Of a stretch of DNA of 15,413 bases, positions 1 to 7,867 are shown one piece after another. How positions within the stretch are numbered: position 1 is the stretch's first letter; each line of letters begins with the position of its first letter. Source of the DNA: Cytophagales bacterium (GTDB taxonomy: Bacteria; Bacteroidota; Bacteroidia; Cytophagales; Cyclobacteriaceae); the NCBI GenBank assembly GCA_020063545.1, contig JAGUUF010000208.1:1-15413 (forward strand), written 5' to 3'. The translations under genes were made by a program, and so were the position numbers. The notes below the pieces were generated by a model. The model worked only from the letters and a program-made list of their open reading frames with translations. It ran no database searches and was not told the DNA's origin.

Positions 1-500
1 ATGTTCGTCTGGTGGTCGATCATTCTGCGAAACAGGAAGCCTACGTGCGTTGGAAGGCAGAATGGTTGCCAGAGCTTGCGCCATCAATCGTTCTTAAGGA
101 ACGATACGATGCGCGCACGGGACGAACGTATCGCCATTGTGTTCTGAGGACGAGGACGTCTTCAGCGTTGGAGCCATACGTTTCCCTGTTCTATGACGGG
201 AAGCGGAAATGTATTCCAAAGACATTACCGGACATGATGAACCCACAAATGCTGGCGACATGGATCATGGATGACGGCTATCGAAGGAACGATTGCAATG
301 CGTTGCGTCTCAATACGCAGGGGTACGATCTTGCGGAACAGCAGATCGTGCGCCACGCGCTCGCAGTCCTTTCGATTGATGCCACTATCCAGAAGCATCT
401 ATCGCATTTCGTGGTGTATATTCCATCGCATTCCATGAACCAGGTGCGCGCACTCGTGCGCCCACACCTGATTCCATCGATGGCGTATAAACTTGCTTGA
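1..500 (+). CDS. LAGLIDADG homing endonuclease, intron-encoded (5' partial)
   Basis: The frame is open from base 3 to the TGA at 498-500 and continues upstream out of the window, so the GTG at 12 is unlikely to be the true start. Visible residues match the single-chain two-motif LAGLIDADG_2 type (PF03161): a segment resembling the usual 'SxKQxxYxxWK' helix just after the window start, the second LAGLIDADG helix at nt 252-278 (read LATWIMDDG, with the acidic residue that binds catalytic metal), a following beta region, and a C-terminal 'IPSMAYKL' typical of the family. The first LAGLIDADG motif must lie upstream. Such enzymes cut intronless alleles of the host gene to start intron homing, and some help splicing as maturases. 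There is no frameshift or internal stop in the visible part, so the enzyme may be active. Family identification is confident; activity is inferred. Confidence 0.88.
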   Translation, partial: VRLVVDHSAKQEAYVRWKAEWLPELAPSIVLKERYDARTGRTYRHCVLRTRTSSALEPYVSLFYDGKRKCIPKTLPDMMNPQMLATWIMDDGYRRNDCNALRLNTQGYDLAEQQIVRHALAVLSIDATIQKHLSHFVVYIPSHSMNQVRALVRPHLIPSMAYKLA

Positions 501-507
501 CCCCGTA

Positions 508-635
508 ACGACTGATTCCGCTCCTCAGCGGATGAGAGAGAAGGCCGAAAGGCTTCTCTCACACGCTCGTCTCCTTCCTGTACCAGGGAAGGATGAAGGT
601 ATAGTCTATCCCGTGAGTAATCACGGACAACGATG
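508..635 (+). ncRNA. Group I intron catalytic core, 3' part (P7, P7.1/P7.2, P8, P9)
   Basis: After the ORF stop, GACTG (510-514) can pair with TAGTC plus a G-U (602-606), giving P7; the 3' strand sits in the classic conserved 'AAGGTATAGTC' context (596-606). Between them are three hairpins: 518-531 (CCGCT, loop CCTC, AGCGG), 536-560 (long stem with one bulged G and a GAAA loop), and 572-592 (TCCTTCC paired with GGAAGGA, loop TGTACCAG), the last placed like P8. P9 is 611-626, a perfect six-pair stem with a GTAA loop. Two extra hairpins between P7 and the presumed P3' strand (561-571) suggest subgroup IA-like P7.1/P7.2. P3 and P6 cannot be checked because their 5' strands are outside the window or upstream of the ORF. 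Confidence 0.8.
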
Positions 636-1010
<375 letters not shown>

Positions 1011-1173
1011 GAAGCGCCCCTATGTTCACGATTTAGCTTTACGCGTAACAGACGCTTATCTGCATCTTCCGGTAGTCAACGATATTAAGCCGAAGGGCTG
1101 AAGAATTTAAGGTGAACACGCCATGAGGCGTGACGGTGGGGAGGAGCCCTGCTGATAATTCACATGAAGAGTT
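1011..1173 (+). other. 23S-5S internal transcribed spacer, no tRNA
   Basis: About 160 bases without a tRNA or ORF of note. It contains small hairpins: AGCC-GAAG-GGCT (1088-1099) and CACGCC-ATGA-GGCGTG (1117-1132). Its second half includes a degenerate copy of the 5S rRNA 5' end, annotated separately. The spacer would be removed during processing of the rRNA precursor. Confidence 0.7.
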
Positions 1174-1196
1174 TAAGGTGACTATAGCGGTGGGGA
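1099..1196 (+). repeat. Degenerate partial direct duplication of the 5S rRNA 5' end
   Basis: Bases 1099-1115 (TGAAGAATTTAAGGTGA) repeat at 1165-1181 with a single difference (A1105 versus G1171). CGGTGGGGA at 1134-1142 repeats at 1188-1196. In the upstream copy the two blocks are separated by a perfect hairpin, CACGCC-ATGA-GGCGTG (1117-1132), where the real 5S has only CTATAG-type sequence. The upstream copy loses similarity after 1142 and cannot form a complete 5S. It could be a remnant of tandem 5S duplication or a duplicated processing signal. Confidence 0.65.
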
Positions 1197-1284
1197 ACAC
1201 CTCTTCCCATTCCGAACAGAGCAGTTAAGCCCACATGCGCTGATGGTACTGGGATAAAACCCGGGAGAGTAAGTCGTTGCCTGA
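1174..1284 (+). rRNA. rrf: 5S ribosomal RNA
   Basis: The core CTCTTCCCATTCCGAACAGA (1201-1220), then GTTAAGCCC and GATGGTACTG, are the conserved 5S loop B/C and loop E regions. The terminal helix I pairs AGGTGAC (1176-1182) with GTTGCCT (1276-1282), allowing G-U pairs. About 111 nt, normal for Bacteroidota. Ends are set from helix I and could shift by one to three bases. It is the last gene of the rRNA operon and is followed at once by a terminator. Confidence 0.93.
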
Positions 1285-1293
1285 TTTTTTTAT

Positions 1294-1322
1294 AAAGCCC
1301 ATGAGAAATCGTGGGCTTTTTT
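1294..1322 (+). terminator. Intrinsic terminator of the rRNA operon
   Basis: AAAGCCCATGA pairs with TCGTGGGCTTT (11 pairs, one G-U) around a GAAA tetraloop, followed by a run of Ts to 1322. It lies ten bases after 5S. On the opposite strand the stem is followed by ATAAAAAAA rather than a T-run, so it is probably a weaker stop for the converging minus-strand block that ends at 1343. Confidence 0.9.
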
Positions 1323-1342
1323 ATTTGTAGAAAAGTATACAA

Positions 1343-2602
1343 TTAACCCGCTGAGACTACGAGCATTGCTTTTTCATGTAGGTGCTTTTCGGCCAACTCT
1401 ACCAATCTGGATGGGGAAGTATTTTGAATCGTATCGACCAGATTTTGGTAGTACCCTGCGCCAAGCTCGTTCAGGTAAATGTTTTTAAGTTTCTCAGTAT
1501 GAGCAAATGGTGTGTTTATTTCAGTAAAGAGGGTTCCCAGAAAATGATTTTTTGCCAAGGTCAATTCGTTATTGTCGATGGCTGATGTTCTGAACGTTTT
1601 CAGTTCAGTTAAAATTTCTTCAATGGCATAGTCGCGGTGTTCTTTGTTAATGTCTGTGCTGATTACAAAGTATGTATTGTGTTTTAAGGGATGAATGACG
1701 GAGTGAATTCCGTAGGTAAGACCTTTATCCTCGCGAAGGCTTTGCATAAGGCGGGAACCAAAATAACCACCCAATACATGATTGGCCAGGAGTAAACCCG
1801 GATAATCGGGATGATTCCGTGGAATCACAACTTTGCCTAAACGAAGTGAGGCCTGAATGCTTCCTTGTTTTGCCAACGTGATTCTGTTATTTCCGGACAC
1901 CTCTAATGGAGGCGCATGTTCCGGAGCAGGTCCAAACGAAAGCAGTTTCAGTACCTCAGTTATTTTATCTGTTAATGCTGCTGGAATTTTACCGGTTATG
2001 AAGGCTGTAAAATGTTTGAAATGTACATCATGAAATGCAACCAGATTAGCGGGTGTTATTTTATCGACAAAGGTTTCATTTACCTCGCTTCCATACGGAT
2101 GTTCTTTTCCAAAAAGGTGTTGACGAAAGGCAGTTCCAGCCAGGTAACTGGTTTTTTCACGGTTCACCTTCAGGTTTTGAAGGAAAATGTTTTTGGATTG
2201 AACCAGTTCATCTTCCGGAAAAGTTGGCGAAGAGCAGATTTCAATAAGCAGGCTAAGCGCATCACCTATTCTCTTTGTTAATCCAAACATGGATACTGAA
2301 ACAAAGTCAAACCCGGGGGTAATTTCGAGGTGTACTCCAAGTGACTCCAGGGTTTTGGCTATCTGTTTACTGTTCTGAGTTTTTGTTCCTTTTGGGAGCA
2401 ATTGAGATGTGAAATATGAAACACCCGGAAACTCCTCGAACCAGCGGCCAGCCCAAAAAACCAACTCAAGTTTTACAACCTGTTGCTCACCGCCCTCAAT
2501 AATAAAAAGGTTTGCATCGTTAGCAAGGCTTACCCGATGGGGTTCCAGTAGAGTAAATGTATTGTTTTGTGAGTACGGAGGCGGGGTTTTGCGATCGAGC
2601 AT
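1343..2602 (-). CDS. M16 (insulinase/processing-peptidase) family protein, zinc motif lost
   Basis: 419 residues, the size of a single bacterial M16 protein. The canonical HxxEH is degenerate: the segment GVSYFTSQLLPKGT (60-73) aligns with the usual GxxHFxEHxxFKGT, giving H to Y63, E to S66 and H to Q67; the third ligand region (about 140-147) has Asn where Glu is expected. The C-terminal half keeps the family's substrate-clamp motif, SLREDKGLTYG (288-298) with R290 and Y297. It therefore resembles the inactive partner subunit of heterodimeric M16 peptidases, for which Bacteroidota often have a catalytic partner; none is visible here. Start chosen at ATG 2602, four bases after the porV stop; a start at 2722 would overlap porV deeply, and its extra residues look like porV read in another frame. 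No signal peptide is evident. Co-transcribed with porV by position. Function inferred only as an M16 non-catalytic subunit. Confidence 0.85.
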   Translation of the reverse strand: MLDRKTPPPYSQNNTFTLLEPHRVSLANDANLFIIEGGEQQVVKLELVFWAGRWFEEFPGVSYFTSQLLPKGTKTQNSKQIAKTLESLGVHLEITPGFDFVSVSMFGLTKRIGDALSLLIEICSSPTFPEDELVQSKNIFLQNLKVNREKTSYLAGTAFRQHLFGKEHPYGSEVNETFVDKITPANLVAFHDVHFKHFTAFITGKIPAALTDKITEVLKLLSFGPAPEHAPPLEVSGNNRITLAKQGSIQASLRLGKVVIPRNHPDYPGLLLANHVLGGYFGSRLMQSLREDKGLTYGIHSVIHPLKHNTYFVISTDINKEHRDYAIEEILTELKTFRTSAIDNNELTLAKNHFLGTLFTEINTPFAHTEKLKNIYLNELGAGYYQNLVDTIQNTSPSRLVELAEKHLHEKAMLVVSAG

Positions 2603-2606
2603 CAGG

Positions 2607-3749
2607 TTAATCGGTAACGGATTCCTCCTTTTCTTTTTTAACCTGGAATAATAGCGAGAAGCGGATGGTTTCGGCCAGCGGGTTTTCGCGGCCATTGGTG
2701 GGTACCAGGTAGGCAACATCAATGCCGAATGATTTTTGATTTCTGAAGCCTACTCCAAGTGTAAGGTATTTTCGGTTACCCTTGTCCTTTGCTTCATTGA
2801 AGTAGCCAATCCGCCCGGCAAAGGTCTGGTTATACCAGTACTCAATGCCCATATTAAGGATGAACTCCTTTATTTCTTCGGAGAATCCGTTGGGAGCATC
2901 AGAAAAAGAACTGAACATGCCGCTTAAAACAGACTGGCCGTCATTTACCGTAGGCACAAGCAGTTTGTTCACATCAAGGGCAAAAGAGATAGAATTAAAC
3001 GGATCTAATTCGGTGGTGTAAACGCCTCCTATCTTTAAGTTGGTGGGAATAAAATTCTTATTTGCGTCATCGGTATACGATACTTTAGGGCCAATGTTTG
3101 AGATGAGGGCGCCCAGTGAAAGCGTGGAATTTTTTGTTCCTTTCATCAGTTTGTTATAGTAAACACCAAAATCGACAGCCGCTGAGTTAATCGGACGTGT
3201 ATCGGTTCCGGAAGGAAATGCTCCTGTTAAATTTGAGTAGATATACCTTCCGGTTAAACCAACGCCCAGTTCCTCGGTTAGCATTCGTGAGTAGGTGATA
3301 TCCAACGCCAATTCCCGCGGGTTAAAATCGCCAAGGGGTTCATTGCCTGTACCCCTGAAGCTGATATCGCCCATATCGAAATATTTCATGGATAGTGCAA
3401 CGGCCTGTTCGCGGGTGATTTTGTAAAACCCGGTGAGGTAGGAGATCCACATATCGTTAATGATTTTTCCGAGCCAGGGCGTATACGAGATGGAGCCTCC
3501 ATATGCCTTATCAATAAAAACGAGTTTAGCCGGATTCCAATAAGCTGAGTTAGCATCAGGTGAAGTGGCAACACCAACATCGCCCAATGCCGCATTGCGG
3601 GCATCCGGACTGATGGTAAGAAACGGAACCGCAGTGGTGATAACCCGAAATGTGGTGTCGGCCCCGGTTACTACACCCGGTTGTTGTGCGTTTGTAACGG
3701 AAACAAAAAGAATCGTACAAAGAAGTGTAAGTATGGAAAGAACCTTCAT
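2607..3749 (-). CDS. porV: Type IX secretion system outer-membrane protein PorV
   Basis: 380 residues with a clear signal peptide (about residues 1-21, ending VTNA before QQ). The mature N-terminus carries the PorV-type pattern FLTISPDARNAALGDVGVA, then a Ser-Pro-Asp-Ala-Asn stretch and YWNPAKL, in line with the FadL-like 14-stranded barrel of PorV/LptO. In Porphyromonas and Flavobacterium PorV docks to the SprA translocon, receives secreted cargo by its C-terminal domain and hands it to the PorU sortase at the cell surface. Its place directly after porU is the standard pairing. The C-terminus is rich in charged residues after FSLLFQV, the likely last strand. It may have its own -7 element between porU and porV. 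The identification is firm. Confidence 0.93.
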   Translation of the reverse strand: MKVLSILTLLCTILFVSVTNAQQPGVVTGADTTFRVITTAVPFLTISPDARNAALGDVGVATSPDANSAYWNPAKLVFIDKAYGGSISYTPWLGKIINDMWISYLTGFYKITREQAVALSMKYFDMGDISFRGTGNEPLGDFNPRELALDITYSRMLTEELGVGLTGRYIYSNLTGAFPSGTDTRPINSAAVDFGVYYNKLMKGTKNSTLSLGALISNIGPKVSYTDDANKNFIPTNLKIGGVYTTELDPFNSISFALDVNKLLVPTVNDGQSVLSGMFSSFSDAPNGFSEEIKEFILNMGIEYWYNQTFAGRIGYFNEAKDKGNRKYLTLGVGFRNQKSFGIDVAYLVPTNGRENPLAETIRFSLLFQVKKEKEESVTD

Positions 3750-3768
3750 TTTTTAGGTTTCAAGGTTT

Positions 3769-3776
3769 CAAAGATA
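3769..3776 (-). promoter_or_regulatory. Putative -7 promoter element for porV (TATCTTTG)
   Basis: On the minus strand TATCTTTG matches the Bacteroidota -7 consensus TAnnTTTG exactly, one base after the porU stop and 19 bases before the porV ATG. No convincing -33 TTG is seen at the expected distance inside the porU end. It is followed by a short tandem repeat, two copies of TGAAACCT. It could give porV expression independent of the upstream genes. Confidence 0.4.
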
Positions 3777-3777
3777 G

Positions 3778-6700
3778 TTAATTCGTAATAATAAGTTTTG
3801 TAACCCGCTCATTTTTAGAGCCATTGGTTAGTGAACGTACGGCCAGCCGGGCGTAGTATAGGCCGGCTTTAAGATATTTAAGAGGCTCTTCGGTGCGGTT
3901 TAGTTCAGCGAGGTCAACCTGGTAGGTACTTTGCTCAGCAAAAAATTCCATCTTCCTAATTTCGCGCCCCATGTTGTCGAAAATGCTCAGGGTTCCGTGG
4001 AGGTCGTCACCGCTTCGGTTGTGGGTGAAGTAGACTTTAGTTGTTTCACCAAATGGGTTAGGATAATTTGCGAATGATTCGATGATTAGTTCTTCACCGT
4101 TTAAAATAAAGGCAATGGAAGCCTGGGCCGGGTTATTATGTACATCCCATGCTTTAAGCGAAAGGACGTGTTTGCCCGGGCTCAGCACTGGCAGCATAAA
4201 TTCAATTGTTCCCTTTCGGAAATCATTTTTATCCGTTACATAATAGTCGTTAAGCGTTAAGGTTAGCGCATCATCTAGTGCTGCCACAATGCTGTTGCCG
4301 ATTCCGTACGCTGAAATGTTTATGCCGCTTTCATCGGAGAGCCTGGCAATCAGTTTTGTTGGTGATGCCGCAACGCCTCCGTTTACAAACGTGGTGTCAC
4401 CAAGGTATAGTTTTATAACCGGGGGTGTATTATCCGGGGGTGCAGCCGGCTCACTTAAGCCGATTTTAAATCCTTTCGAAAAACCGGAGGCATCAAGGTG
4501 TTGACTGTTATGCTGAGCGTATACACTTAGTTTCCCGATGCCTACCGGGTAGGCGATATTTTTCGGAAGGATAAACTCAAAACTGAAGAAGCCGTTTTCG
4601 ACATTTGCCTGCCCGCGGAATAGTGCATTGTACCATTGCGTATAGGTAAAGGGAGGGTTTTCATTGCCGAGCGTTACAAAAGATGTCTCCTTATCAAACA
4701 GCGTGGCATGAAGTGTACCGTTAAATGTTGTGACTACAGCGCTGGTGTGGTCAGTAATTTTTCCTGAAACGGATACGCGCGATAAGGCCTTAAGTGTATC
4801 GCTACCGGTTTGTGTTTTTATTTCTTCGATTTCAATCTGAAGTTCGGGCATAGCCAGGTACATCGAAGGATCACCGATGAGAGAAAAATTCCGGTTGGAA
4901 ACACTGCTCAGGCTGTTGTTTTTTGTTCTTCGAAAAACATCGCCTAACTCCGCATATGTGCCATCAACTTTTTGGAAAAGCGCCTGGTAAAATGCCTGGT
5001 TTAATGCAAAGTTAGTGCTTGAGCTTACCGGCCTTGCCGTGGTGACCAATCCTATGGCTCCTCCATTTTTCTGCAGCATGCACAGCTCGCCACCCGAAAG
5101 AAAAACCGGGTCGTCCTGTCGGCCAAATTCACAAGTGGCAGTGAGCATCAACGGCAGTCGCTTGTTCTGAAGCCCAACAATTATCAAGTCATCAAAGATC
5201 CTCTCCTGAGCCCATAAGCGTTCATTGCCATGGCCTGTATAGTTAATAATGAGTGCGCCATCGTAAAATGATTTTTCAATAGCTAACCGTGCTTCAGGTG
5301 ACGTTTGACCGGATGCGCCTGCGGGTTGTGAAAACGCATCGAGGTATACTTTGCGGGTGTTAAAAAAAGCCTGGCTGGTTTCAATTTCTTCAGCAAGCTG
5401 ATCGGCCTGGCTTTGGTGAATATTGAAATCGCCATCGTCAGCTACAAACACAATGGTTTTGCGCCACGGACCGCCCAGTTTATTATCAGTATCGTAAGCG
5501 ATGATTTTATCCACTACCGCGTTAGCTTCGGCAATCGTTTTTACGGGCAGCCGGCCAACACCGATGTCCATGCTGTGGTTAACGGCAGGGCTCTCGGGCC
5601 AGTCGCCTTCGTGGTTTTCAAGGAAAGCGAAGTAGTCATCCGAAGAATAGGTTTGCAGGGGATGCAGGGAATTTCGCGATTCATAGGTAGGAACAAAATT
5701 CCGGTTATTTGCCAAAATGTTTTTGTAGTCGTACGAACATTTTCCAAACAGCAGCAATGCCCGAAGCGATCCGGGCGATTTATCGTAGAGGTGCTTTACA
5801 AAATCACGGATAGCGGTTACATCCTGCCGGCCGCTTGAAAATTCATTATAGATTTCAGTAGTCGTGACCACCCGGGTTGACCACCCGTTGAATGCCGCGC
5901 GGTGATTGGCCAACCGGCCGGCTTCGGCTTTAAAATCAGGATGAACTACAATTACCAGGTTGGGCGTGGCCATTCCCCGCAGGTTTTGATTCGGAACTTT
6001 ACCGATAAGTTGCGGGGCCTGAACATTGGGCTGGAACACAACATAGTGCTGAAGCGTTGCTGACGAAGTCGCAAAGGAGGTTGTGCCGGTTTGAAAAGTT
6101 ACCGGTTGGATAAGCGGGTTTGCCGGGTCGGTAATGTTCCATACGCGGGCTGCAGCCGTTGTTTTACCGATGACATACGTTGAAACCGGGTGCTGCAAAC
6201 TTGCCAGCGAACGAAAGCTAGTCTGTTGCCCGTACAAGTTAAGTTGCTGTGTGGTTTGTACCAGGCAAAAGTCAAGGTAACCTATCGATCGGGTGGCAGG
6301 GCTTTTGATGTACTGGTAGCGCAGTTCCTGTTTTGTTTTTCCCGGGGCCAAAACAGTTGATGAGTTTACCAGTAGCGTATCGCGTTTGTGGCGTCCCTTT
6401 ATGCCGTAATCAATATTCGGTATTGCGGCCACCGGCTGTTGGCCAATTGGTATGCCGTTCAGGAAAAGGTTAAATGCCGTATTATCGAATGACTGCGCCA
6501 TCACATCCGACACGATTTTTACAGGTGAGTTGGGAACAACATCGGGCAGGGAAAGCGACAACGTTAATTCCGTGCTTAAATCGAACCGTTCGCCAAACCA
6601 TTCGCGACCTGATTTAAGTTCGTTGTGCTGATCGAGTTCATGATATACAAAATTTTCGAATGTGGTCACTTCCGGGAATCCCGGGCCTGCATCGGTAAGC

Positions 6701-7182
6701 GCTTGTATACGCTTACCGGTTGTGGTGCCTGTAGTAATGAAGTAAAAATTCTGACTGGCGTACAGGTTTTTTTCGTAGCTGAAGATTTCTTTTTGCTGAT
6801 TGAATAAAATTTTGTCGGGCCCCTCGGCATAGAACAGGATGAAATCCTGTGCGTTGAAAACACCGTCTTCCTCGCCCTGAATGAAGATGGCCAGTTCGGT
6901 TAAATCGGTAGGGCGAGGTGCGCTATTGGCCTGGGGCAGCATGCCACCGCCATTTCCGAAAATTCTGATTTTGCGGGGATCGGTTTTTGGGTCAAATCCC
7001 ATCTTCTTAAACAGGTTCAGGTCGATGCGGTAAACCCCGTGTTGGTTTACGGCTATTTTGTACCAGTTGCCCGAATGAAGCACGGAAGACTGGCACCATC
7101 CGGAAACGGAAAGCGTAACTAAGGTCAGGATAACCGTGACCTTTGACCTGAGTACGATAACCAAACGGGAAACTTTCGGCAC
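3778..7182 (-). CDS. porU: Type IX secretion system sortase PorU (C25 gingipain-like)
   Basis: 1134 residues with an N-terminal signal sequence (hydrophobic core about 14-27, probable cleavage near GWCQ). A caspase/gingipain C25 fold occupies roughly residues 400-760. The catalytic dyad is visible as His651 in NYTGHG and Cys684 in TATCEFGR; the 33-residue spacing is the same as in gingipain RgpB. The C-terminal about 85 residues (from YPNPFGETTKVYFTHN) form a T9SS-type C-terminal domain, which PorU retains. PorU cleaves the C-terminal sorting domain of secreted cargo and transfers the cargo to A-LPS at the cell surface. The start is a GTG at 7182, six bases after the pssA stop; no in-frame ATG nearby fits the signal peptide better. 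Followed by porV. It sits between pssA and porV, suggesting joint transcription with envelope-lipid genes. Confidence 0.93.
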   Translation of the reverse strand: MPKVSRLVIVLRSKVTVILTLVTLSVSGWCQSSVLHSGNWYKIAVNQHGVYRIDLNLFKKMGFDPKTDPRKIRIFGNGGGMLPQANSAPRPTDLTELAIFIQGEEDGVFNAQDFILFYAEGPDKILFNQQKEIFSYEKNLYASQNFYFITTGTTTGKRIQALTDAGPGFPEVTTFENFVYHELDQHNELKSGREWFGERFDLSTELTLSLSLPDVVPNSPVKIVSDVMAQSFDNTAFNLFLNGIPIGQQPVAAIPNIDYGIKGRHKRDTLLVNSSTVLAPGKTKQELRYQYIKSPATRSIGYLDFCLVQTTQQLNLYGQQTSFRSLASLQHPVSTYVIGKTTAAARVWNITDPANPLIQPVTFQTGTTSFATSSATLQHYVVFQPNVQAPQLIGKVPNQNLRGMATPNLVIVVHPDFKAEAGRLANHRAAFNGWSTRVVTTTEIYNEFSSGRQDVTAIRDFVKHLYDKSPGSLRALLLFGKCSYDYKNILANNRNFVPTYESRNSLHPLQTYSSDDYFAFLENHEGDWPESPAVNHSMDIGVGRLPVKTIAEANAVVDKIIAYDTDNKLGGPWRKTIVFVADDGDFNIHQSQADQLAEEIETSQAFFNTRKVYLDAFSQPAGASGQTSPEARLAIEKSFYDGALIINYTGHGNERLWAQERIFDDLIIVGLQNKRLPLMLTATCEFGRQDDPVFLSGGELCMLQKNGGAIGLVTTARPVSSSTNFALNQAFYQALFQKVDGTYAELGDVFRRTKNNSLSSVSNRNFSLIGDPSMYLAMPELQIEIEEIKTQTGSDTLKALSRVSVSGKITDHTSAVVTTFNGTLHATLFDKETSFVTLGNENPPFTYTQWYNALFRGQANVENGFFSFEFILPKNIAYPVGIGKLSVYAQHNSQHLDASGFSKGFKIGLSEPAAPPDNTPPVIKLYLGDTTFVNGGVAASPTKLIARLSDESGINISAYGIGNSIVAALDDALTLTLNDYYVTDKNDFRKGTIEFMLPVLSPGKHVLSLKAWDVHNNPAQASIAFILNGEELIIESFANYPNPFGETTKVYFTHNRSGDDLHGTLSIFDNMGREIRKMEFFAEQSTYQVDLAELNRTEEPLKYLKAGLYYARLAVRSLTNGSKNERVTKLIITN

Positions 7183-7188
7183 AAGGTG

Positions 7189-7866
7189 TCAGTTCTGCTT
7201 TACAACGAGTTTTGATAATAACGAAAAGACGATATACAGTAGTATAACAAGCGGTATGGCCGCCAGTTTTAACCATGTTATAAGGAATACGGCTGAGAGT
7301 AAATAAGTAAATCTTACTTCGTTGCCCTTCCAGGAAAACGATTTGAATTTCAAGGCAAACAATTCAAGGGGCGATACCAGCAACCAGCAGGAAGCGATGA
7401 CGATAGTTGTCAGTTGCACGGGCTGTTGCATAAATGCGAGAACGGCCGGTGGCAGAAGGGGTATTGCGGTTAGCATTAAAGCATTGGCGGGTGTTGGCAG
7501 TCCCCGGAACGATTCTTTTTGTGTCTCATCAACATTGAAAATGGCGAGCCTGAGGGCGGAGAAGGCGGCAATCGAGAACGGAAAAAAGGCGCTCCATTCG
7601 GGCAGGTGCGGTGGCCACAATTTATAAATGACCATTGAGGGCAGTACTCCGAAACTTACTACATCGGCAAGCGAATCAAGTTCTCGGCCGATGGCGGAAT
7701 GTGTGTTGAGCAATCGTGCAGTAAAGCCATCCAGAAAATCAAAAACACATGCAGCCCAAACGAAATATGCAGCCGGCAGGTCACGGTCTTCCAGCACAAA
7801 CACGATGCCAGCGCATCCGCATAGCAGGTTGCCAATCGTTAAGCTGTTTGGAATGTGCCGTTTCAT
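7189..7866 (-). CDS. pssA: CDP-diacylglycerol-serine O-phosphatidyltransferase (phosphatidylserine synthase)
   Basis: 225 residues with several membrane segments. The CDP-alcohol phosphotransferase signature DG-x2-AR-x8-G-x3-D-x3-D is complete at residues 46-68 (D46, G47, A50, R51, G60, D64, D68). The N-terminus (IPNSLTIGNLLCG) and the GLPTPANAL stretch after the third helix are typical of the PssA type rather than PgsA. It makes phosphatidylserine from CDP-diacylglycerol and serine at the inner membrane, the precursor of phosphatidylethanolamine. The ATG lies one base after the stop of the MBL gene, implying translational coupling. No psd gene is present in the window. Confidence 0.92.
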   Translation of the reverse strand: MKRHIPNSLTIGNLLCGCAGIVFVLEDRDLPAAYFVWAACVFDFLDGFTARLLNTHSAIGRELDSLADVVSFGVLPSMVIYKLWPPHLPEWSAFFPFSIAAFSALRLAIFNVDETQKESFRGLPTPANALMLTAIPLLPPAVLAFMQQPVQLTTIVIASCWLLVSPLELFALKFKSFSWKGNEVRFTYLLSAVFLITWLKLAAIPLVILLYIVFSLLSKLVVKQN

Positions 7867-7867
7867 G

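Larger units (their letters stand above)
1..635 (+). mobile_element. Group I intron in the 23S rRNA gene (3' portion), with homing endonuclease ORF
   Basis: Sequence from the window start to G635 is not 23S rRNA, whereas 636 onward is. It contains an open frame for a LAGLIDADG endonuclease and, after it, group I core elements: a P7-like pairing, a P8-like hairpin and a P9 hairpin with a GNRA loop. The last intron base is a G, as group I introns require, and the exon resumes at the base equivalent to E. coli C2512. This implies insertion after U2511, in the 5' strand of helix 90 next to the peptidyl-transferase ring; U is the usual last base of a 5' exon. Base 635 (G) would mismatch the conserved A on the opposite strand of helix 90, which supports its being intronic. 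The 5' exon, P1, and the P3-P6 5' strands lie before the window. The endonuclease would confer homing; the ribozyme would restore the rRNA. Confidence 0.88.

Noticed and set aside
1011..1173. Search for a tRNA in the 23S-5S spacer
   Set aside because: No TTC-type T-loop, anticodon arm or CCA-compatible acceptor stem could be assembled.
1160..1342. Minus-strand open frame of 60 codons over 5S and the terminator
   Set aside because: It is the complement of 5S rRNA and a terminator hairpin, so a chance frame.
2603..2722. A 40-residue N-terminal extension of the M16 protein from an ATG at 2722
   Set aside because: It overlaps the end of porV in another frame, looks like out-of-frame translation (many Pro, Arg, Lys), and the start at 2602 gives the normal family N-terminus just after the porV stop.
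5413..5838. Plus-strand open frame of 141 codons inside porU
   Set aside because: It is antisense to the well-conserved PorU catalytic region and its protein shows no family likeness.
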